A stretch of 64,000 bases of DNA, taken from positions 248,001 to 312,000 of the forward strand of contig JAWKPA010000015.1 of the NCBI GenBank assembly GCA_041390905.1. Direction: 5' to 3'. The notes below the pieces were generated by a model. The model had not been told where the DNA came from. It did no database searches and saw nothing but the letters and a program-made list of their open reading frames with translations. The DNA comes from JACKCD01 sp041390905 (GTDB taxonomy: Bacteria; Chloroflexota; Anaerolineae; Promineifilales; Promineifilaceae). Positions 42,063-49,206 of this stretch are shown piece after piece (position 1 is the first letter of the stretch; each line of letters starts with the position of its first letter). A program made the position numbers and the translations under genes.

Positions 42063-43208
42063 TTAGAGGGGGTGGTGGAAAACGGCCGTTAATCGCTCAA
42101 TGCCATCCACAATCCGCGCCTCATCATAAAAGGCAAAACAGAGCCGCATATAGTCGCGCAGCCCGTTTTGGCTGGAAAAAGCGTAGCCGGGCTGAAAGCT
42201 GACGTTGTATGGCTTTGCCAGCTCGCGCAGTTCGACGGCATCGCTGCCGGGGGGCAGGCGCAGCCAGAAAAAGTAGCCACCCTCTGGCGTTGTCCATTCC
42301 ACCTTGCCCGCCAGATGTTGCCGCAATGCCCCATCCATGGCCGAAATCCGGCTGCGGAAGGTTTGGCGCAAATAGCCCAGATATTGCTCTTGCAGCCCCA
42401 ACTCCAGCACCGAGCGGACGAAGGCGGAGGCAAAATGGTTGAGCGAGCCGCCGCTTTCAACGATGCCGCTGTGGAAAAACTTTTTGATGAGCTGGGGCGC
42501 GGTGTGGATCCAGCCGACGCGGATGCCGGGGGCAAGAATTTTGGCAAAGGTGCCGATGGCGAGAACGGTGCCACTGTCAATCCAGGCACCAAAGGACGGC
42601 GGGGGGGGCGTGTCGCCGTAATAGAGCATTTGGTATACCTCATCGGCGGCGATGAGGAAGCCATGCTGCTGGCTGAGGGCGACCAGCTTTTCCCGCCGTT
42701 CCTGGGTGAGGGTGAAGCCTGTGGGGTTGTGGAAGCTGGGGATGGTGTAGATGAAGGCGGGTTTGTGGGTTTGCAGTGCCTCCTCGACTAAATCCACGCG
42801 CAGCCCGTGCTGGTCAACGGGAATGCCGATGACATTGAGTTTGTGGTCGGCGAAGATGATGCGGGCGAGGAAGTAGGTGGGTTCTTCGACAAAAATGGTG
42901 TCGCCGGGGGTGGTGAATAGGGTGCAGATCATATCCAGGGCTTGGGAGGCACTGGCGTTGAGGAAGAGGTGTTCGTGATTGACGGGGAAGCCGTACTGCC
43001 GGGTGAGGAAGTTGGCGAGGGCATAGAGAAAGTAGCCGTCGCCTGCTTCGATGCCATAGCTGAGGATGCCGGTGTCGGGTTGTGACAGGCGATGCTCGGC
43101 GGCCTGGCGCATGATGTCGAGGGGCAGGATGTTGGGGTCGGGTTGGCCGACGCCGAAATCGGTGAAATGGGGGGGGACGTTGGCCTGGGTGGTGTAGAGT
43201 TGGGGCAT
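42063..43208 (-). CDS. PLP-dependent aminotransferase (class I/II, 2-aminoadipate/MocR-domain-like)
   Basis: 381 residues from ATG 43208 (MPQLYTTQANVPPHF), with CAGGAG upstream. Fold type I signatures: GDTIFVEEPTYFLA, YTIPSFHNPTGFTLTQERREKL, IAADEVYQMLYYG (PLP-binding Asp and Tyr), and the Schiff-base lysine in GTFAKILAPGIRVGW. This pattern matches multisubstrate aminotransferases such as LysN/2-aminoadipate aminotransferase and the effector domain of MocR regulators; no helix-turn-helix domain is present. Substrates probably include amino- and oxo-dicarboxylic or aromatic acids. Cotranscribed with crcB. Confidence 0.88.
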   Translation of the reverse strand: MPQLYTTQANVPPHFTDFGVGQPDPNILPLDIMRQAAEHRLSQPDTGILSYGIEAGDGYFLYALANFLTRQYGFPVNHEHLFLNASASQALDMICTLFTTPGDTIFVEEPTYFLARIIFADHKLNVIGIPVDQHGLRVDLVEEALQTHKPAFIYTIPSFHNPTGFTLTQERREKLVALSQQHGFLIAADEVYQMLYYGDTPPPPSFGAWIDSGTVLAIGTFAKILAPGIRVGWIHTAPQLIKKFFHSGIVESGGSLNHFASAFVRSVLELGLQEQYLGYLRQTFRSRISAMDGALRQHLAGKVEWTTPEGGYFFWLRLPPGSDAVELRELAKPYNVSFQPGYAFSSQNGLRDYMRLCFAFYDEARIVDGIERLTAVFHHPL

Positions 43209-43236
43209 GGGAAACTCCTGAAGAATGAGATGGGTT

Positions 43237-43294
43237 ATTGGAGATTGGAGAGTGTGAACCTTCAGCAATCTCCAATCTCCAATCTCTAATCTCC
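43237..43294. repeat. GGAGATT heptad hairpin
   Basis: ATTGGAG, ATTGGAG then CAATCTC, CAATCTC, CAATCTC, TAATCTC across a short loop, between the divergent aminotransferase and MFS genes. Confidence 0.85.
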
Positions 43295-43320
43295 TGTAAC
43301 TATATCCCGTTCTGGTGGGG

Positions 43321-44607
43321 ATGAAAAATTGGCAAATTGGGGCGGGTGGCGTAGCATGGGGGGCTATGACGACGACAACTTCTGAGGGTTCTGTTGATGT
43401 GGTTTCGGTACGTCGGCTGCTGGGTAGTTCGCTGGTGATGCGGCTGCTGGTGGATACGAGCGTGCAACTGTTTTATCCGTTTTTGCCTTTATTTGCGGCG
43501 GGGTTGGGGATAACGGCCGTTTCTATGGGTCGCCTTGTTGGTTTGCGAACGCTGATGGGGCTTTTGTCACCATTTTGGGGGGCGCTGGCCGACCGGCACG
43601 GCTACCGGCTGGTGATGAATGGTGCTTTATGGGGGATTGTGGCCGGGCTGGTGCTGGTGGGGGTTAGCCCGCCGCTGACGACGGGCTTGGGGGTGGTAAC
43701 GGCCGTTTGTGGCATGATTCTAATGGGTTCGGGGCTAAACGCCTTCGTTCCCAACCTCTTCGCCTATCTGAGTGCTCAACTGCCCTACAGCCAGCGGTCG
43801 CGGGGGCTGGGGCTGCTGGAAATGGCATGGGCGGTGGCCGGAATCGTGGGGGTCTTTCTGGTTGGCTGGGCCATGGATCGCTGGGGGTGGCGCGTGCCGC
43901 TGCTGGGGCTGGCGGGGCTGCTGCTTGCCAGCAGCGTGGCAATGCGGAGCTTCCCCAAGACCAAACGGGAGCGCAAGGGGAAGGGGGCAGAGAAGAAAAC
44001 GGCCGTTTCCTGGCGGCAGCGGGTGGCTGATTTTGTGGATTTGGGGGAAAACGGCCGTTCGGCCTGGGCCGTCATCGCTGCCGCCTCCCTCATCATGTTT
44101 GGTGCCTTCCACCTCTTTGGCGTTTATGGACAGTGGCTTTTTGTTGAATACGGATTGGAAGCACGCGAACTGGGGACGGTAGCCTTGTTCATGGGGGTGG
44201 CTGCTTTTTGTGCCAGCGGCATTATTAGCTTGTTTGGTGACAAAATTGGTAAGCGGCGGGGTGTATGGGTGAGTTCGCTGCTGGCAATCGGGGCATTTTG
44301 GCTGCTGCCGTTGCTCAATGTGGGGCTGGTGGTGCTGGTTGCTGGGCTGTTTGTGGCCCACTTTTTGTTTGAGTTTGCCGTTGTTAGCACCATGATTTTG
44401 GCAACGGAGCAAGTACCGGCACAGCGGGGGAAAATGATGACCATTTGGGCAGCTTCCGGGACGGTGGGAGTGGCGACTGCTAACTTGACAGGGCCGCCAG
44501 CCTATGAGGCGTTTGGGGCGGTGGGGCTGGCGATTCCGGCGGGGGCGGCGTTTGTGCTGGTGTGGCTGTTGGTGCTAGTGTGGGTGAATGAAGAGGGTGG
44601 AGATTAA
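43321..44607 (+). CDS. Major facilitator superfamily transporter
   Basis: About 428 residues with twelve hydrophobic helices. The loop between helices 2 and 3 (GLLSPFWGALADRHGYRLVM) is the MFS motif A, and a basic cytoplasmic loop (KTKRERKGKGAEKKTAVSWR) separates the two six-helix halves. SRGLGLLEMAWAVAGIVGVF resembles motif C of drug/metabolite exporters. ATG 43321 follows GGTGGGG directly; ATG 43366 (MTTTTSEG), with GGGGGG just before it, is an equally plausible start nearer to helix 1. The substrate is unknown. It stands alone, divergent from the aminotransferase. Confidence 0.87.
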   Translation: MKNWQIGAGGVAWGAMTTTTSEGSVDVVSVRRLLGSSLVMRLLVDTSVQLFYPFLPLFAAGLGITAVSMGRLVGLRTLMGLLSPFWGALADRHGYRLVMNGALWGIVAGLVLVGVSPPLTTGLGVVTAVCGMILMGSGLNAFVPNLFAYLSAQLPYSQRSRGLGLLEMAWAVAGIVGVFLVGWAMDRWGWRVPLLGLAGLLLASSVAMRSFPKTKRERKGKGAEKKTAVSWRQRVADFVDLGENGRSAWAVIAAASLIMFGAFHLFGVYGQWLFVEYGLEARELGTVALFMGVAAFCASGIISLFGDKIGKRRGVWVSSLLAIGAFWLLPLLNVGLVVLVAGLFVAHFLFEFAVVSTMILATEQVPAQRGKMMTIWAASGTVGVATANLTGPPAYEAFGAVGLAIPAGAAFVLVWLLVLVWVNEEGGD

Positions 44608-44619
44608 GGGTTCGTTCGT

Positions 44620-44776
44620 TAATAACCCAAGTTGCCACCTTAAAAAACAAAGCGTAAAAACCTGTCATTTCGACGAGTCTTCGAGGAGAAATCTCGTTTC
44701 GTCAGCAGAAAAGAATGGGATTTCTCGGAGGACATCGAAATGACAGTGGTTATTAGTAGCAACTTGAGTTAATAAC
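44620..44776. mobile_element. MITE-like palindromic element with 18-bp terminal inverted repeats
   Basis: GTTAATAACCCAAGTTGC (44620 on) and GCAACTTGAGTTAATAAC (to 44776) are inverted repeats matching at 16 of 18 positions. Nested inside are CTGTCATTTCGA and TCGAAATGACAG, and GAGAAATCTC against GGGATTTCTC. The whole could fold into one long hairpin. It contains no coding capacity. Confidence 0.55.
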
Positions 44777-44786
44777 GTGGGAGTTA

Positions 44787-44972
44787 GAAGTTCAACTTCT
44801 GAGAGAAGTTGAACTTCTGGAACTGCAAAGTTATTTTTGATTGAACCCTAAGAGATTAGAGATTGTCGGAGGAGTCTGAATAGGTGCGTAGATGACGCGG
44901 ATTTATAGGGATAAACGCGGATTTTGCTTTTGATCCGCGAAAATCCGTTCTGATCCGCGTTATCTGCGCATC
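44787..44972. repeat. Two further hairpin repeats upstream of the amidohydrolase gene
   Basis: 44787-44822 holds AGAAGTTCAACTTCT and AGAAGTTGAACTTCT, as in the 77-bp repeats. At 44883-44972, GATGACGCGGATTTATAGGG and AACGCGGATTTT are mirrored by AAAATCCGTTCTGATCCGCG then TTATCTGCGCATC, a relative of the GGACGC family. Nothing else is seen in this gap. Confidence 0.7.
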
Positions 44973-44998
44973 CATTTTCACAAGGAGCGTGTAAAGCA

Positions 44999-46225
44999 AT
45001 GGCGATTAAGTGGAATAATGTACGAATTAATGGCGACCGCCTGTGGCAGCGGTTAATGACGATGGCGCAGATTGGGGGAACGGCGAAGGGGGGCGTGTGT
45101 CGGGTGACGCTAACGGATGAGGACAAGGCCGGCCGTGACCTGTTTGTGAACTGGTGTGAGGCGGCGGGGTTGACGATTACCGTGGACGAAATGGGCAACA
45201 TTTTTGGCCGCCGCGCCGGGCAGAACAACGATTTGCCCCCCATTTTGGCCGGGAGCCATCTGGACAGCCAGCCAACGGGGGGGAAGTTTGACGGGGTGTA
45301 CGGGGTGCTGGCGGCGCTGGAGGTGGTGGAGACGCTCAACGACCACAACATTGTTACGGAAGCACCGCTGGAGATTGTGTCGTGGACAAATGAGGAGGGG
45401 GCGCGGTTTACCCCGGCGATGGTGTCGTCGGGGGTGTGGGCGGGGGTGTTTTCGCTGGAATATGCGTATGGGCGGGAGGATAAGAACGGCCGTTTGCTCG
45501 GCGAAGAGCTTCAGCGAATTGGCTACAAGGGGGATCTGCCAGCCCGTCACCGTCCGCTAACGGCCGCTTTTGAAATCCACATTGAGCAGGGGCCAATTTT
45601 GGAGTATGAGGGGCGGCAAATCGGGATTGTGACCGGGGTGCAGGGGGCGCGTTGGTATCATTTGACCATTCCGGGCAAGGCGGCGCACGCGGGGTCCACG
45701 CCGATGGATGTGCGGCGGGATCCGGTGAAAACGGCCGTTTCCCTTCTCGGCCGCGCCTATGCCATTGCGGAACAGTATGAACCGGATATTCGGCTGACGT
45801 TTGGCGATTTACGGCCGTCGCCGGGGGTGGTGAACACCATTCCGGGTGAGCTGCTGGTGACGGTGGATTTGCGCCATCCCAGCGATGGGGTGCTGGATGA
45901 GGTGGAGGGGCTGTTGACCCAACTGGCGGAGGAACACGGGGCGAAGCTGGTGAATATCTGGACTTCGGAGGCGGTGGTGTTTGCGGAGAAATGTGTGGCG
46001 GCGGTGGAAACGGCCGTTTCCATCACCGGCTACAGCGCCAGACGAATCACCAGCGGGGCCGGGCATGATTCCGTTTATCTGGCGCGGGTCGCCCCCACCA
46101 GCATGATCTTCATCCCCTGCGCCGACGGCCTCAGCCACAACGAGCTGGAAAGTGCCACGAAGGAGGACGTGGTGGCTGGGGGGAATGTGTTGCTCCAAGC
46201 TGTTTTGTCGGTTGCACAACCGTAG
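44999..46225 (+). CDS. M20-family amidohydrolase (N-carbamoyl-amino-acid hydrolase/allantoate amidohydrolase)
   Basis: A 408-residue cytoplasmic metallohydrolase that should cleave N-carbamoyl amino acids or ureido acids. Metal ligands: His87 (AGSHLDSQPTGG), Asp98 (GKFDGVYG), Glu132/133 (WTNEEGARF), His194 (EIHIEQGP) and His380 (GLSHNE). The dimerisation insert begins around VTGVQGARWYHLTIPGKAAHAG. The start has AAGGAG 12 nt upstream. The final codons QP-TAG run straight into a REP palindrome, and this 3' end is repeated twice downstream (to 46470). It neighbours amidinohydrolase- and ureohydrolase-type genes, suggesting use of guanidino/ureido nitrogen. Confidence 0.92.
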   Translation: MAIKWNNVRINGDRLWQRLMTMAQIGGTAKGGVCRVTLTDEDKAGRDLFVNWCEAAGLTITVDEMGNIFGRRAGQNNDLPPILAGSHLDSQPTGGKFDGVYGVLAALEVVETLNDHNIVTEAPLEIVSWTNEEGARFTPAMVSSGVWAGVFSLEYAYGREDKNGRLLGEELQRIGYKGDLPARHRPLTAAFEIHIEQGPILEYEGRQIGIVTGVQGARWYHLTIPGKAAHAGSTPMDVRRDPVKTAVSLLGRAYAIAEQYEPDIRLTFGDLRPSPGVVNTIPGELLVTVDLRHPSDGVLDEVEGLLTQLAEEHGAKLVNIWTSEAVVFAEKCVAAVETAVSITGYSARRITSGAGHDSVYLARVAPTSMIFIPCADGLSHNELESATKEDVVAGGNVLLQAVLSVAQP

Positions 46226-46470
46226 GTCAAGTTTGCAAACTTGACCTACAAACCCCTTACCGGGTAGAAAGTGCTAGGGCGTGGCGGCGGGGGAATGTGC
46301 TGGTGCAAGCTGTTTTGTCGGTTGCACAACCGTAGGTCAAGTTTGCAAACTTGACCTACAAACCCCTTGCCGAGTAGAAAGTGCCAGGGTGTGGCGGCGG
46401 GGGGAATGTGCTGTTGCAAGCTGTTTTGTCGGTTGCACAACCGTAGGTCAAGTTTGCAAACTTGACCTAC
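46148..46470. repeat. Tandem triplication of the amidohydrolase gene tail plus REP palindrome
   Basis: A unit of about 110 bp (GAAAGTGC... GGGGGAATGTG...CAAGCTGTTTTGTCGGTTGC, then CACAACCGTAG and the REP) occurs at about 46148-46258, 46267-46368 and 46377-46470. The first copy is the real gene end; the phrase GTTTTGTCGGTTGCACAACC starts at 46202, 46312 and 46423. Each REP is TAGGTCAAGTTTG plus its reverse complement (46222-46249, 46332-46359, 46443-46470). Confidence 0.9.
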
Positions 46471-47128
46471 AAAACGACCAGGGCCACTGTTTCCAATGCT
46501 CAACTAGCCCTGCCTTGACCGGATTGTCTAGCACATACCGCTGAATGCGGTGCATTTCTGCCTCATCGCGGATGATGTGGTCGTAGCTCTCGTGTTGCCA
46601 AAATTGTCCCTGCCGTCCTAATACTTGGTTGGCCTGCCATGCTGTATACCGCTTATGGGCATGCATAATGGCTGACAAACTATGGTATGTTCCATCTTCC
46701 TTTTGTTGTGGACGGAAAACGACGTGGACATGATTGCTCATCAAGCTATAGCTTTCCAACTGGTAACGCTTTCCGTCTAAGTCATGAAGGCTGTTGATAA
46801 CGATTTGGGCGATTTCTGGTTGACGCAGCCAGTGGAAACCATCTGTTGTCATATCTAATGCCTTGTCCCATTGGGCAAATTGCCTTTTTTGCGCGACATA
46901 AGCCTGTTGAGATCGTTCCTGTGGGTCAGAAATTCGGTTCAGGCGGCGTGTAGAGGCGTAGGCTTCGGCTAAAAGCTGTTCCTGTATGGCAGTTGGTAGT
47001 GAACCAGCCAGCCGGTAGGTAACGAAGAAGATGGCTCCCGGTGGCTGGATGTGTGGAAGGTGGCGGCGATAGGCGTGTTGAAATTCAAGCATTGGGCTGG
47101 GTAGGACAAGTTTGCAAACTTGTCCTAC
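46443..47128 (-). mobile_element. REP-RAYT unit: transposase gene bounded by REP palindromes
   Basis: The RAYT gene is bounded by palindromes at 46443-46470 (T-variant) and 47101-47128 (A-variant). The transposase's last residues and stop lie inside the first palindrome. The second supplies the TAG of the amidinohydrolase gene. Other REPs are at 46222, 46332 and 38535. Confidence 0.85.
46448..47092 (-). CDS. REP-associated tyrosine transposase (RAYT, Y1_Tnp)
   Basis: 214 residues. The HUH-type single-strand nuclease hallmark is HVH (121-123, in YSLMSNHVHVVFRP), and the nucleophile is Tyr186 in RIQRYVLDNPVKAGLVEHW, the standard RAYT end. PPGAIFFVTYRLAGSLP and FWQHESYDHIIRDEAEM are family-typical. 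Such enzymes bind and cut REP hairpins, and are thought to spread REPs. Here the protein's C-terminus (CRSSLQT) is encoded by REP DNA itself. There is no ribosome-binding site. The gene is intact. Confidence 0.93.
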   Translation of the reverse strand: MLEFQHAYRRHLPHIQPPGAIFFVTYRLAGSLPTAIQEQLLAEAYASTRRLNRISDPQERSQQAYVAQKRQFAQWDKALDMTTDGFHWLRQPEIAQIVINSLHDLDGKRYQLESYSLMSNHVHVVFRPQQKEDGTYHSLSAIMHAHKRYTAWQANQVLGRQGQFWQHESYDHIIRDEAEMHRIQRYVLDNPVKAGLVEHWKQWPWSFCRSSLQT

Positions 47129-48084
47129 GGTGCCATTTCGCGCTCGATAATGCCCGTCAGGCAGCCGATGGCACCGGCGGCTTTTCGCAGTTCATGCACG
47201 GGGGTGCTGTGGCATTTGATGCCCAGGCTTTCGTAGAAGGCCTGCGTTTGCGGCATGCCACCCACCATCAAAATTTCGCGGGGGGCGAGGGTGACAAAGT
47301 TGAAGGCACTGCCTTTGGCTGCTTCTTCAACGGTGGGCAAAAATTCGACGCGGTAGCCATGCGCCTTGAGGGCATCTACGCCGCGATGGACAAATCGCTT
47401 TGGCCAGGCGATGGCGAGGTCTTTGTCGGCAAAGCGGAGCATGCCCATGAGGTGCATGGTGCCAAAGGGGAGGTCTACGACGATGACGTTGATGCCGAGG
47501 TCGGTGAGGGCGGCGGAAACTTGCCGCGCTCCTTCGTCGTTGGTGCGAAGCCCGCGCCCCAAAATGACCGTTTCGGGGTTAATCCACATTGCGTCGGCCC
47601 CTTCAAAGGTGGCAGTGCCGTGCAGGGTGCGATAAATCGGAACGCCGATGTCGGCCAGCCGCCGCGCTACCCAGCGTTCTTCTCCGGCGCGAACGGTGGA
47701 GGCGGGGCGGGCGAGGATGGCCCCGGCGGGGGTCATGAACATGAGGTCGGCGCAGAACATTTGGTTGGGGGTGGGGGTTTGGGCTGGGTCAACGTAGTGG
47801 ACGGCTACGCCAGCGTTGCGGTAGGCGGCGGCGATGCCGTCGTGCTGTTCCAGCACCAGTTCGGGGTCAATGGGTTCGAGCATTTGCACGGCGTTGTGGT
47901 TGGTTAGCTCAAACAGCTCTTTGCCAGGGCGGTGGAGCAGGACGGATTTGAGGGGGGTGTATTCGGTGTCTATGCCGCAGTTGCCCCAGAGGGTGCCGAT
48001 TTCCTGGGTGTGGGTTTGGAGGCGGGGGGACCAGCCTTCGCCGCCGTAGGCGGAGACGTTGAAGGGTTCGGTTTCGGTTGACAT
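47125..48084 (-). CDS. Amidinohydrolase/amidinotransferase-fold protein (arginine deiminase/DDAH family)
   Basis: 319 residues. The guanidine-modifying fold with its catalytic set: Asp in FEGADAMW, His in PFGTMHLMGM and nucleophile Cys308 in AIGCLTGIIEREMAP; LLHRPGKELF is the usual first motif. It could hydrolyse dimethylarginine, arginine or a related guanidine, or transfer the amidino group. It has AGGAG 7 nt before ATG 48084. Its TAG is the first part of a REP palindrome. It is divergent from the arginase-fold gene, and together with the M20 hydrolase the three could degrade guanidino/ureido compounds. Confidence 0.87.
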   Translation of the reverse strand: MSTETEPFNVSAYGGEGWSPRLQTHTQEIGTLWGNCGIDTEYTPLKSVLLHRPGKELFELTNHNAVQMLEPIDPELVLEQHDGIAAAYRNAGVAVHYVDPAQTPTPNQMFCADLMFMTPAGAILARPASTVRAGEERWVARRLADIGVPIYRTLHGTATFEGADAMWINPETVILGRGLRTNDEGARQVSAALTDLGINVIVVDLPFGTMHLMGMLRFADKDLAIAWPKRFVHRGVDALKAHGYRVEFLPTVEEAAKGSAFNFVTLAPREILMVGGMPQTQAFYESLGIKCHSTPVHELRKAAGAIGCLTGIIEREMAP

Positions 48085-48246
48085 GGGTTTCTCCTGATAG
48101 AATGGGACGCTGATTTTCCTGATTTCCCTGATTATTGGGAAGTGCAGGATATAATTTTGATGCGTAATTTTACTGAGATATGGTGAGTTGGCGAAGGATT
48201 AGGCCTTTGGGGTTTTTGGAACCGCAAAGGTTTTTGAGGAGAACTG

Positions 48247-49140
48247 ATGAGTGGAAAGCCGTTGACTGGGTTGCAGGTTGTGGGGGTGCGGTATCGGTAT
48301 AGCCATCGGGCGAAGCGGGATGAGCGGGCGTTGGATGCGTATGGGCGGTCGGGGGTGTATGAAACGGCCGTTGTTCCCTACGACGTGGTGGAGCCGCAAA
48401 TGCCAGAGGAGAAACGGTTGCCCGATGAGCCGGACAACATTGGGCTGCTGGGGGGCGCCATTGCGGAGGCGGTGGCAGCGGGGCGGCGGGCTGGCCGGGC
48501 TGTTTTGATGACTGGTGGGGATTGCTCTCATATTTCGGGGGTGGTGGGCGGTTTGCAGGATGTGCATGGGGCAGAGGTGCGGGTGGGGTTGGTTTGGTTT
48601 GACGCGCATGGGGATTTTAACACGCCCAACACCACGCTGTCGGGGATGCTGGGGGGGATGCCGGTGGCGGTGTGTGCGGGGCTGGCGTTTCCGCGCTGGC
48701 GGGAGCTGTCGCATATTGTGGCACCGCTGCCAACGGATCGAATTGTGATGGTGGATGTGCGGAATCTGGATGCGCCGGAGGAGCAGTTGATTAAGGCGAC
48801 GGATGTGGTGATTGCGGCGGCGGCGAAGGGGTTTGCGGGGGTGGATTTGCAAACGGCCGTTTCTGCCCTGGCCGACCGCTGTGACATGCTTTATCTGCAC
48901 ATTGATTCTGACATTCTGGATGAACGGTATGTGCCGAACCACGGGACGAAGGAGCCAAACGGGCCGGATATGGCGCAGGTGTTGGCGGCGATTGAGACGG
49001 TGATGGGGACGGGGAAGGTGGCAGTAACGGCCGTTGTTTCCGTCTATGGCGAGGGTGAAGGGAGCGAAACGACGGTGGCTTCGGGGATTGAGCTGATTCG
49101 CGGTTGTTTGGATTCGTGGCGGCGGTATGGGATGGTGTGA
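48247..49140 (+). CDS. Arginase/agmatinase-family ureohydrolase
   Basis: 297 residues with the binuclear manganese site of the ureohydrolase family: His95 (TGGDCSHISG), Asp119-His121-Asp123 (WFDAHGDFNTPN), and Asp220/Asp222 (LHIDSDILDE). It hydrolyses a guanidino substrate (arginine, agmatine, formiminoglutamate or another) to urea or formamide. The substrate loop is not diagnostic. The start ATG 48247 has GAGGAG 7 nt upstream, and a strong terminator follows 11 bp after the stop. Its placement opposite the amidinohydrolase suggests one catabolic pathway. Confidence 0.9.
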   Translation: MSGKPLTGLQVVGVRYRYSHRAKRDERALDAYGRSGVYETAVVPYDVVEPQMPEEKRLPDEPDNIGLLGGAIAEAVAAGRRAGRAVLMTGGDCSHISGVVGGLQDVHGAEVRVGLVWFDAHGDFNTPNTTLSGMLGGMPVAVCAGLAFPRWRELSHIVAPLPTDRIVMVDVRNLDAPEEQLIKATDVVIAAAAKGFAGVDLQTAVSALADRCDMLYLHIDSDILDERYVPNHGTKEPNGPDMAQVLAAIETVMGTGKVAVTAVVSVYGEGEGSETTVASGIELIRGCLDSWRRYGMV

Positions 49141-49150
49141 TTGCTGCAAT

Positions 49151-49189
49151 AAAACAAGCGCCTTTGGCTTAACCAAAGGCGCTTGTTTT
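49151..49189. terminator. Strong bidirectional terminator
   Basis: A perfect 17-bp stem (AAAACAAGCGCCTTTGG with its complement) and loop CTTAA, with A- and T-runs at the ends. It serves the ureohydrolase gene and the convergent exported-protein gene. Confidence 0.95.
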
Positions 49190-49206
49190 CGGTTGCCTAT
49201 CACAGA

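Noticed and set aside
48199..49203. 334-codon minus-strand frame over the ureohydrolase gene
   Set aside because: Shadow of a gene with intact metal motifs; Pro/His/Arg-rich nonsense composition.
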